Shown here: positions 39,577-47,584 of the stretch, piece after piece | Numbering within the stretch: position 1 is the first letter of the stretch | How the letters are laid out: every line of letters begins with the position of its first letter | Source of the DNA: Schizochytrium sp. CCTCC M209059 | Taxonomy: Eukaryota > Sar > Bigyra > Thraustochytrida > Thraustochytriidae | Direction of reading: 5' to 3' | Length of the DNA stretch: 64,000 nucleotides | NCBI GenBank assembly: GCA_000818945.1 | Contig: KN805371.1 | Coordinates: 742,666 to 806,665, forward strand | The notes under the pieces: generated by a model | The model's input: the letters and a program-made list of their open reading frames with translations, nothing else | What the model was told of the DNA's origin: nothing | The model's database searches: none | Program-made: the position numbers and the translations under genes

Positions 39577-42500
39577 ATGGACGAGGAATCAGACACGGTC
39601 TTTGTACGCGGGCTGCAGCCTGGGACGCACGACGACGAGCTTAACGAGGCATTTTCGGAGATTGGCCCAGTTAAATCAGCCTTTATTGTCGTGGAAAAGG
39701 ATGGACCCCGAAAGGGCCAGAGCCGAGGCTTTGGTTTTGTGCAGTTCGCTCTTCCGGAGGATGCCGCTGCAGCCGTGGAAAAGTTGCGCGGCACACAAAT
39801 TGCCGGCAGCACCATCAAACTTGCGCTTGCCCAGAAGCGGGGGTATCGCCATCAAGGTTCGAGTGGCCGTACTGCCAACGCTACTCAGAATGCTGCTGCG
39901 TCTTCTGTTCTTGCTAACAAGCCCGGAGGAACCAGATCGCAGCATAAGGTCGATGGTCACGGTGACGATTCCGATAATTCAGATGATGACAGCGGTGACA
40001 GCGATGACGAGAATGACGACGACGACGAGGACAACGAGCAAGATAGCGGAAACGATGACGAAGGCGACGATGACGACGATGATGTCGAAGGGGAGGGCGA
40101 GAAGGCCAGACTTTCGACGACACGGTCGCACCGCCGTGCTCCAGACAACTTTTTTCGGCGCCTTGCACGGGATGCTGTGGTAAGGAGCGCCGCGCCCAAG
40201 TCCAAGTCGGGTAAGGACAAGCCAGCTTCACAGGATGAGGAGGCCCGCATCGATCGTACCGAAGAGCTTCTACGTGACTCGTCGACGATTCTCTTCAACC
40301 TGCCTCCCGGGACCTCTGCCGCGCAGGTGCGTCGCAAGGCGGGAAAGGCTGGCAAAGTCAACATGGTCGAGTATCCTCTGACCTCATTGAGTCTCGATAT
40401 TGATGGGTCTAACATGGCCCTCGTTGTCTTCACCAAGAAGACGAGCGCTGCTATGGCGCTGCGCAAGCTTGACGGCAAGTCTTGGGTCGCCGATGAACCC
40501 AAGGGCAAGAAGAAGAGCAAGAAGAATGCCTCCAACACGCAGCAGGATGGAGGCGCATCGAGCCAGATCGCATGTCGTCGGATCAAGCAGATTGCCCTCG
40601 ATAGTCGGACACGCACGACTCGGTGCCGTCTCATCGTGCGCAACCTCAATTTCTCCACGCGGGAAAAGCATCTACGTGCTACCTTTGAGTCATTTGGCCC
40701 TGTGCTTCAGGTTTTTCTTGCGAAAGACAAGGAGTCAAAGTCCAACAAGAATTCCATGGGTTATGCTTTTGTTCAGTTTGCTTGCCGTCTCGACGCGCAA
40801 AAGGCGCTCGAAAGCGTCAATGGAAACAAGATTAATGGTCGCGTTGTAGCTGTCGATTGGACCCTCGACAAGCGTGACTATGAGCGTCTCCAGGCCGAAG
40901 CTCGCGACGGCGAGGGCAAAGAAGACGCTCAAGAGGACGAAACCGTCGAGGAAAAAGACGACAGTCAAGACAACGACGAAGCAGAAGACGAAGATGATGA
41001 CGAAAACGAGAGTGATGACGAAGATGACGAAGATGAAGACGAGAGTGACGACGGCGAAGATGAGAGCGATGACGAGGAGGAGGAGGAGGAAGAAGAGGAA
41101 GAGGAAGAGGAAAGTACCACACAAGGAAAGAAGAGCGTCTCACAGAGAGAACGTTTTCTAGAAGAAAAGCTCAACACGCTGTTTCTCCGCAATGTGCTGT
41201 TTGAATCAACAGAAGAAGATCTGTACGAGACTTTCCGGAAATTTGGAGGCGTGCGCTATGTCCGCATTGTCAAGGGTCCTGATGGGCGTAGTCGCGGCAC
41301 CGCCTTTGTCAACTTTTACAACCAAGCTTCCACCCAACGAGCCTTGGCCAAGGCAGCCGAGGTGCCGGTCGTGCAAAAGACTCTCAAGCGCAAGCAAAGG
41401 GATGCACAAGAGGCTGCAGCCCCAGTCGGCGGCTCGGGTATTATGTGCGCGGGTCGACCGCTCCTCGTGACCCCGGCAGTGAATCCAGATGACGCGAAGG
41501 CGCTGATCGAGGCGCGAGAAAAGGCCAAAACCGACAAGGTCGACCGCCGGCACCTCTATTTGGCGCGCGAAGGCAGGGTTTACGAAGGCGATGGTGTGCA
41601 GATTCCAGAGCAGGATCTTCAGAAACGCCAGCGGGCTGAGCGCGAAAAGCAGACCAAGCTGCGCAGCCCCATGTTTTTCGTATCTCCGACGCGATTGTCG
41701 GTTCGCAACCTTTTCCGCGGCGGCCTCGGCGAGGACGCGGCGTACCCGGAACCCACGGAGAAGAGCCTGACCAAGATTTTCCGCCGTGCTGCACGCAAGG
41801 GTCTGGAGGCGGGCCTCGTTGCCACCGTGGATGGTGACGAGTCGCTCTTCCCGAAAGGCTGGCCTGATCAGTCGCAAATGCAGCCTGTTTCGGTCAAGTA
41901 TGCTCGCGTTATGCGCGAGGAAGCTCCTGTGATCCAGAGCTCGGACGTCGACACTAGCATGTCCACAAGCACACAGCAGCCATCGACTTTGGCAAAAGGT
42001 GCTGGGGACAGTGACGCTGCAGAGCGTTCTCAGAACAAGGGTGGAAAAGTCACGCGGAACAAGCAAAAGGTTCTTGGCCGGTCCACAGGCTTTGCCTTTG
42101 TTGAGTTTGCCGAGCACGTGCACGCCCTCGCGGCATTGCGCATTCTCAACAATAACCCTGCCTACGCGTATCTGGCTGCCGGCGGCCCACGGTCCATGAG
42201 TATTCGTGAGCAAGATCGCTCGAGACTCATCGTTGAGTTTGCTGTGGAGAATGCGGCCAAGATTCGCGCTCGTGAGCAGCGACTTGAAAAGCAGCGCAAG
42301 GGTAGCACTATGCAAAGGAATGCCAAGCTTGCCGCTTCGCTTGCTGCCAGTGCCACCGAAACTTCTGGAGACCGCGGGGCTTCTTCTTCGGCGGCTGCAT
42401 CGCCCCAAAACAGCAAGAAGCGATCGCTTCCCTCGGATCAGGCAAACGGACTAGCCAAGGGCCCAACTGCGTTCAAGTCAGGTCCCAGTTCCAATGCCCC

Positions 42501-42783
42501 ACAACGTAAGGAACGTCGTGCCGATGGAAGAAACGGCAAATTTGGAAGCAGACAGCAGCAGCAGCAGCAGCAAAAGGGCGGCCGTGCAATGAGCGAACGG
42601 GCCGCCAAGAAGGCGAAATTGCAGCATCACCCAGCGGTTGTCAACAATGCCGAGGTAAGCAAGGTCAGTTCGGCGGATTTCCGCAAGCTCGTGGACCAGT
42701 ACAAGGCAGGTATGAAGAGCAGTGGAGCCAAGGCCGCCAAAGACACAGCCGGCAAGAAGCAGCGCTGGTTCGATGTAGCGTAA
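39577..42783 (+). CDS. RBM28: Nucleolar RNA-binding protein RBM28/Nop4, multiple RRM domains
   Basis: The protein has 1068 residues from ATG at 39577. RRM1 (about 6-84) has TVFVRGL and RGFGFVQF. An Asp/Glu/Ser tract follows. RRM2 (about 232-310) is degenerate with TILFNLPPGT. RRM3 (about 348-430) has RLIVRNLNF and GYAFVQF, then a second long acidic tract. RRM4 (from about 532) has LFLRNVLF and RGTAFVNF. The last RRM (from about 695) begins RLSVRNLF and ends GFAFVEF. HLYLAREGRV, SPTRLSVRNL and SRLIVEFAVEN are typical of the RBM28/Nop4 C-terminal half. The C-terminus is basic with a poly-Gln stretch. Nop4/RBM28 acts in 60S subunit assembly and 27S pre-rRNA processing. It is longer than usual because of the acidic tracts. 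Confidence 0.94.
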   Translation: MDEESDTVFVRGLQPGTHDDELNEAFSEIGPVKSAFIVVEKDGPRKGQSRGFGFVQFALPEDAAAAVEKLRGTQIAGSTIKLALAQKRGYRHQGSSGRTANATQNAAASSVLANKPGGTRSQHKVDGHGDDSDNSDDDSGDSDDENDDDDEDNEQDSGNDDEGDDDDDDVEGEGEKARLSTTRSHRRAPDNFFRRLARDAVVRSAAPKSKSGKDKPASQDEEARIDRTEELLRDSSTILFNLPPGTSAAQVRRKAGKAGKVNMVEYPLTSLSLDIDGSNMALVVFTKKTSAAMALRKLDGKSWVADEPKGKKKSKKNASNTQQDGGASSQIACRRIKQIALDSRTRTTRCRLIVRNLNFSTREKHLRATFESFGPVLQVFLAKDKESKSNKNSMGYAFVQFACRLDAQKALESVNGNKINGRVVAVDWTLDKRDYERLQAEARDGEGKEDAQEDETVEEKDDSQDNDEAEDEDDDENESDDEDDEDEDESDDGEDESDDEEEEEEEEEEEEESTTQGKKSVSQRERFLEEKLNTLFLRNVLFESTEEDLYETFRKFGGVRYVRIVKGPDGRSRGTAFVNFYNQASTQRALAKAAEVPVVQKTLKRKQRDAQEAAAPVGGSGIMCAGRPLLVTPAVNPDDAKALIEAREKAKTDKVDRRHLYLAREGRVYEGDGVQIPEQDLQKRQRAEREKQTKLRSPMFFVSPTRLSVRNLFRGGLGEDAAYPEPTEKSLTKIFRRAARKGLEAGLVATVDGDESLFPKGWPDQSQMQPVSVKYARVMREEAPVIQSSDVDTSMSTSTQQPSTLAKGAGDSDAAERSQNKGGKVTRNKQKVLGRSTGFAFVEFAEHVHALAALRILNNNPAYAYLAAGGPRSMSIREQDRSRLIVEFAVENAAKIRAREQRLEKQRKGSTMQRNAKLAASLAASATETSGDRGASSSAAASPQNSKKRSLPSDQANGLAKGPTAFKSGPSSNAPQRKERRADGRNGKFGSRQQQQQQQKGGRAMSERAAKKAKLQHHPAVVNNAEVSKVSSADFRKLVDQYKAGMKSSGAKAAKDTAGKKQRWFDVA

Positions 42784-42855
42784 ATTCACAACATTGGGTT
42801 CGACGTAGCATAGATTCACAACGCTGGTTGGACAAAGTGTAAATTCACGTTGTTT
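42768..42855. repeat. Three 29-30-bp repeats spanning the RBM28 stop codon
   Basis: Units start at 42768, 42798 and 42827. Each reads GTTCGA-like, then GTAGC-like, then TAAATTCAC or TAGATTCAC. The first unit contains the last codons and stop of RBM28; the others are downstream. Confidence 0.85.
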
Positions 42856-43026
42856 GATGAGGATCCTTAAAAAAAAAAGAAGCAAAGAAAGAAACATTCT
42901 AAAGAAAGAAAGAGATGCATTGTCTCTGACCAAACACGCTCTAACCCCCCCTTTTGGCCCCTTTCGTGCGCGCTTCTCTCTACAAGGATCAAAATAGAGG
43001 AAAGAAAATTGCACACCAATACACAT

Positions 43027-43699
43027 TCATGCCGTCCGCTTAATGATGTGAAAACCGCTGTCGGATTGGATGATGCCACTGATTTCGTTGACAGCCAAAT
43101 GGAAGGCTGCGTCTTCAAAGGGCTTTTGCATCATGCCGCGGCCAAACTTGCCGAGATCGCCACCTCGCTTGAAACTGCTGTCATCGCTCTCTGCCTGAGC
43201 GATGTCTTCGAACTTGGAGGGGTCCTCCGCAAGCTTGGCTTGGATGCTTTCAAGACCAGCAATGGCCTCTTCCGGGGTGCGTGAAATCCTTTCGTTCGTC
43301 CTTCGGCTTACGGGGTTTCGCGAGCCGGTATGCTTGTACAAAATATGAGACGCTCTCACTTGGGTGGGCAGCACGGCATCCTCAGCCGTTGGCTTTTCCC
43401 ATCGAGAAGTGCGGGAGAACTCGTTGAAGAAGTAAATGCTTCCGGGATGCGATCTGTGCATCGCGGCATCCAAAAGCACGCCAACATCATTTATTGGACG
43501 AAGCGTGCGCGGCGTGTTAGTTGAGATGCTGTGCTGCGCTGTGTTGCGCTGTGCTGCGCGCTGTGCCGCGCTATGCTACGCTGTGCCGCGCTATGCTACG
43601 CTGCGATATTGAAAAGTCTATGGCTTCAGGGGAATGGCTAACTTACGAGCTTTCCCGAGCGACCCAGCCTGGCGGCAGCGAGAGCTGCTCGGTCGACAT
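43027..43699 (-). CDS. PIN1: PIN1-type WW-domain parvulin peptidyl-prolyl isomerase (two exons)
   Basis: Exon 1 is 43699-43647 and exon 2 is 43453-43027, with a split Ser codon, giving 159 residues. Exon 1 encodes MSTEQLSLPPGWVARES and ends before donor GTAAGT. Exon 2 starts after ATGCACAG with SHPGSIYFFN, completing the WW domain (LPPGW ... RWEKP). The isomerase domain has VRASHILYKH with the active-site His, the basic RRTNERISRT loop that reads phosphate, GDLGKFGRGMMQKPFEDAAF and DSGFHIIKRT. Length is almost that of human PIN1 (163). It flips pSer/pThr-Pro bonds, acting on mitotic and transcription proteins. Without the intron the WW domain would lack its first Trp. Confidence 0.93.
43454..43646 (-). 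other. Intron of the PIN1-like gene
   Basis: This 193-bp intron has GTAAGT donor, CACAG acceptor and a CTAAC branch-point-like motif about 65 bases before the acceptor. It contains GTGCTGCGC/TATGCTACGC-type repeats (about 43530-43605). Confidence 0.8.
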
Positions 43700-44165
43700 G
43701 GTCAACCAACTCTATGAACGCGGGGCACGCAGTGGTCGATTGTCTCCTACGTAACGGCGGAGGCACAGTCGCGCAACGGCGCTAGGACGATAGCGCGGCC
43801 GGACACGCGGCGTGGACGACGCGGCTCTTGAGGCGAGCGATCCGATCGACCTTGCTGACGTGCTGCCGCTGTGCAGTTTCACTTTTGACGAGCGTAGTAC
43901 GTGTCTTGCCGTGCGCAGCCTTGCCAAGAATTTTTTATTTTTTTTCGCGACGTTTTTTTGTCTCCTTATCAGTCAGTAAGCATGATGTCCGAAAACAGCT
44001 CAGCTAGTCTTGCGCCATCCGCCACCGAGTCTTTTTCCGTGGGCCCCGTTTACTTCTATTATTATAATCTAATACATACATCGAGCAATAGGCCTATGAC
44101 CCATCTCTGGCGGGTGACGATCGCAGTACCGTACCTGTGCCATACATAGTGGCTTGACGTGTCGA
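43700..44165. other. Intergenic region between PIN1-like and EF-hand gene
   Basis: This 466 bp is upstream of PIN1-like and downstream of the EF-hand gene. I see a T-tract (43934-43945) and nothing else. Confidence 0.5.
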
Positions 44166-45248
44166 TTAGCGCGACTCACGTGGGGCACTGTCAGGAAAAT
44201 CGTCAGCAATTTCGTCACCAAAATCGAAATGGGCACGCTTACTTTCCTGCCTTTTGTTGCGAGGAGACTGCGCAAACTCCTCGGCGATGCGACGCTCAAG
44301 GGCTTCGCGAGCGGCCTGGCGAGAACGCTCGAGCCGAATATTTGAAGACTCCATGAAAAGCGGCGGCGGCTCATTGCCTGATTTGCGGCCACGGACCTGG
44401 GAAAGCTCGACAGACTTTTCCTCTTGCAGCGAGCGATCAAAGTCGGGCGTTTGCGCCGCGCGGCGTGAGCGCTGGTTTGGTTTCTCCGATTTCTTCGGTT
44501 TTCGGCGCTGCTTCAAGGGGGGGACCTGGGTACCCCGGAGTTTGCCCTTTTCTTGGAGCGCCTCGATGGCCCGCGAATGATCGATATCGAGTAGCGTTTT
44601 GTCGTGGGTGTCAAGCCGGTATTTAAGCCTCCTGATACGCCGAATGTGACCCATACGAGCATCGGCGGACATCTGAAAAGCTTCATCCCGCTGACGGATG
44701 GATGCTGCAAAGAGGTGCGCATGGGTCTTGTCTGCAGCTTTGACAAGAAGCCTCCAACCAAGCCGCACCAAACTAAAGGTGGGCGGATCGATGTAGTCGT
44801 CTGGAATGTCAATACCCGCGGCTTCGAGATCTTTGCGTCTGTGTGCATGAACAATGGAACCTTTGGTCATGATGTGAACCCAGCGGTCAAATTCTGCGTC
44901 CAGCACATCCTCAAAGGCATCAATTTGCATCTGAATGTACTTTCTTCGTTTCACGTTGCCATCTTTGTCAGGTTTGAGCAAAACAAAGGCACCGCGAGCT
45001 GCCTCGATTTCATCTGAGGTGAGTTTTTCGACCTGTGTGAGAAATTCTGCAAAGGAAATCGATCCATTTCCGCCCACATCCAGACGGTCAAAGACGCTGG
45101 CAACCTTTTTATATCTGTAGTGTCTTAAGAGCTGATCCTCTTCCTCCTCTTCCTCTTCTTCCTCGTTGTCTGCGTCGTCGTCTTTGATGTTGGCTTTGCT
45201 GTCCCCTCCAGCATCGCCTTTGCCGCTTGAACCTTTTCCTCGCGGCAT
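44166..45248 (-). CDS. EF-hand protein of unknown function
   Basis: The protein has 360 residues from MPRGKGSSGK. A charged N-terminus with a Glu run is followed by one good EF-hand: the loop D57 to E68 (DVGGNGSISFAE) has Asp at position 1, Asn at 5, Gly at 6, Ile at 8 and Glu at 12. A second hand around LLKPDKDGNVKRRKYI is weaker. The middle (about 95-200) is helical with WVHIMTKG, DIPDDYIDPPTFSLVRLGWR and RIRRLKYRLDTHD. The C-terminal third is basic and Arg/Lys-rich (RSRRAAQ, ALERRIAEEFAQSPRNKRQ). Calcium binding is likely; the remainder matches no family I know. Even codon use and a clean frame support it as real. Confidence 0.72.
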   Translation of the reverse strand: MPRGKGSSGKGDAGGDSKANIKDDDADNEEEEEEEEEDQLLRHYRYKKVASVFDRLDVGGNGSISFAEFLTQVEKLTSDEIEAARGAFVLLKPDKDGNVKRRKYIQMQIDAFEDVLDAEFDRWVHIMTKGSIVHAHRRKDLEAAGIDIPDDYIDPPTFSLVRLGWRLLVKAADKTHAHLFAASIRQRDEAFQMSADARMGHIRRIRRLKYRLDTHDKTLLDIDHSRAIEALQEKGKLRGTQVPPLKQRRKPKKSEKPNQRSRRAAQTPDFDRSLQEEKSVELSQVRGRKSGNEPPPLFMESSNIRLERSRQAAREALERRIAEEFAQSPRNKRQESKRAHFDFGDEIADDFPDSAPRESR

Positions 45249-45896
45249 TTCGGCACAAGCGCCCTCTTTGTTAACTTGAGCGAAACAACGATTGTGCAGC
45301 TACGCATGCATGACCGACCTTTGCTCGTTCCTCTGGGCATGCATCGCAGAGGTTCGGCCAGGGGCGTCTCGCACGAGTCTGACTTGATTGAACGCAGACG
45401 CGCGGCACGCGGCTCGTGCCCTTGCGAACCTCCCCTTGAACAAAAGCAGTGGAACTTTGAAAGTAGCCGTTGAAATAAACTAGAATATCCTCGTTGAATT
45501 TGTCAGTATTCTATGATATTCCACTGCCCCGGGTCTGTCCGCTCACCGCTCTGCCCTGGGGAGAAAGGGGGAAGGGAGGGCGGCAGAGGGCGTCTTTGAG
45601 CGTGCGGGCTGCGCTGGCGGCCGACTGCGACCGGCTGCGACCGACTGCGCGCGCAGCTGCAGCAGCTGCAGCGCCAGCGGCCAGTGTCTACCACCAGGAT
45701 GCGTGTCTGTGTTAGACAAGCCGCCAGAATCGCAAAGAATGCTGCGCTGCTGGAATCGGAAGCGGCTTTTTCAGCATGCTTGCTCTGCGACGGCCCCTCG
45801 CTGCCTCCCTCCCTCACTGCATGACAGACAGACAGACAGATAATCTTCTTCTTGATAAGCCAAACAAAAGATAAGATACAACAACAAGAGCTTCAG

Positions 45897-45953
<57 letters not shown>

Positions 45954-46239
45954 AGGCTGGCAGCAGCTGCAGAGAGCAAAACCAGAATCACAAGGCAAGA
46001 AGGCACTGCACCGCCAGAACTAGCCTTGTAGGAGCAGGTTGGCGCACCTCCGCCACCGCCGCCTCGGCCGCCGCCTCGACCGCCGCCCACTGCCGCCACC
46101 CTTGCTGCAGTCGCGGCTGCTACTGATACTGGTACCGCCCGGACCTTGTCGTGTCCCTTCTCTGCGCTCCTTTATCACGGGTCTCGGGGACGGCACGTGA
46201 GACGAGGTCACGGGTCTCGTGGGATTACGTCTTGCAAGC
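45249..46239. promoter_or_regulatory. Divergent promoter region between EF-hand gene and alcohol dehydrogenase
   Basis: About 1 kb between divergent starts. It holds a 49-bp GA run at 45902-45950 and GCC-rich sequence near 46040-46100. No gene is recognised. Confidence 0.5.
45902..45950. repeat. (GA)n microsatellite
   Basis: A perfect dinucleotide run of about 25 units. Confidence 0.95.
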
Positions 46240-47412
46240 ATGAAGGCAGCCTCGTCGTTCCTCTTTCAGAGCACCAAGAGCATCTGGTGCGAGCTCGGGT
46301 CCGCAGGCCATGTCGGGCGCGTTCTGAGCGAAGAACTTATGATCAAGAGCAAGCAAAGTGGTTCTGTGGTTGTGGTCTCGGATAAGGGAATCACGAGCCG
46401 CGGTCTTGAGCTCAGGAGCTTTGAAAATCTGTCAGAGCATGGTTACGATGTGGTCATGTTCGATGACGTCGTCGCCGACCCGCCTGAGAGCGTGGTTCTC
46501 GATGCTGTGGAGCTAGCCAAGAGCGTGGACGCCTCGTGCGTCGTGGGCTTTGGCGGCGGCTCCTCGCTCGATGTGGCCAAGCTGGTGGCCTTTTTGGCCC
46601 ATCCCGGAAGCAAGCAGACGATCAAGGACATTTATGGTGTCGGCAACTGTTTTGGGCCTCGTCTGCCATTGGTGCAGATTCCCACCACGGCAGGTACTGG
46701 CTCGGAGGTGACGCCAATTTCTATCATCACGACAGGAGAAAACGAAAAGCAAGGCGTCGTCTCGCCGGTTCTCTTGCCCGACGTGGCCGTTCTGGACGGT
46801 GAGTTGACCACATCGCTCCCGGCTCCTGTGACGGCTGCAACAGGCGTAGACGCCATGGTGCACGCCATTGAAGCGTACACGAGCAAATTTAAAAAGAACC
46901 CGCTTTCGGACTTGCTTGCTCGCGAGGCGCTCAATCTTCTCGGCGCCAACATTCGCACCGTTTGCAAGGATCCAAAGAACCTTGATGCGCGCTCCAACAT
47001 GCTGCTGGGATCAACGTATGCGGGAATGTCCTTTGCCAACTCTCCGGTAGCGGCCGTGCACGCTCTTGCGTATCCGATTGGCTCTCACTTTCACGTTCCG
47101 CACGGACTTTCGAATGCGTTGATGTTGCCTCATGTGCTGCGCTTCAATATGGACGCGGCCCGCGACCAGTACGCGGAGCTAGCCCCGATTGTCTTTCCTG
47201 GTTCCCCGGCCCGCGCAGAGGCACTTGTCGAAGGTATTGAGCAACTGATTGACGATCTCGAAATGGAGAGCCGTCTTGAGCAAGTGGGTATCGCCGAGTC
47301 TGATCTCGAGATGCTCGCGCAGTTGGCCATGAAGCAAACACGCCTCTTGCCCAACAATCCGCGCGAGGTGACCGAGTCCGATGCCTTTGCGCTCTATCGA
47401 CAGGCGCTTTAG
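46240..47412 (+). CDS. Iron-dependent (group III) alcohol dehydrogenase
   Basis: The protein has 390 residues from ATG at 46240 (MKAASSFLFQ); a GTG seven codons earlier is not needed. GFGGGSSLDVAKL is the NAD(P)-binding signature, and PTTAGTGSEVTP the family's second signature. Metal ligands are visible in GVDAMVHAIEAY (Asp and His) and in AVHALAYPIGSHFHVPHG (two His). Length matches the family (about 380-400). Substrates in this family range from ethanol and lactaldehyde to hydroxyacids; the specific one cannot be read. The motifs look bacterial rather than like animal ADHFE1, so past transfer is possible. A short N-terminal region with no strong targeting signal suggests cytosol. It converges on RecQ. 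Confidence 0.93.
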   Translation: MKAASSFLFQSTKSIWCELGSAGHVGRVLSEELMIKSKQSGSVVVVSDKGITSRGLELRSFENLSEHGYDVVMFDDVVADPPESVVLDAVELAKSVDASCVVGFGGGSSLDVAKLVAFLAHPGSKQTIKDIYGVGNCFGPRLPLVQIPTTAGTGSEVTPISIITTGENEKQGVVSPVLLPDVAVLDGELTTSLPAPVTAATGVDAMVHAIEAYTSKFKKNPLSDLLAREALNLLGANIRTVCKDPKNLDARSNMLLGSTYAGMSFANSPVAAVHALAYPIGSHFHVPHGLSNALMLPHVLRFNMDAARDQYAELAPIVFPGSPARAEALVEGIEQLIDDLEMESRLEQVGIAESDLEMLAQLAMKQTRLLPNNPREVTESDAFALYRQAL

Positions 47413-47584
47413 CAAGCTTGCATGTGCGTGTGTAGGATGCGGGTGGTGTTGGAGGGTGGGAAAGACCCGTAGTACTGCTCAGACACATTTCTTGCTCGAT
47501 TCTTTGCAATACAATACATAGAATTAATTAATTTACAGGGTACTACCACACATCTGCGATTGAGCGCCGCTTTCTTCGTGTACA

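Noticed and set aside
38367..39818. 483-residue minus-strand frame
   Set aside because: It crosses the RBM28 start, the TTTGC tract (translated as SKAKQ repeats) and the PSMG1-like first exon in another phase.
41206..42408. 400-residue minus-strand frame inside RBM28
   Set aside because: Antisense of strongly supported RRM domains.
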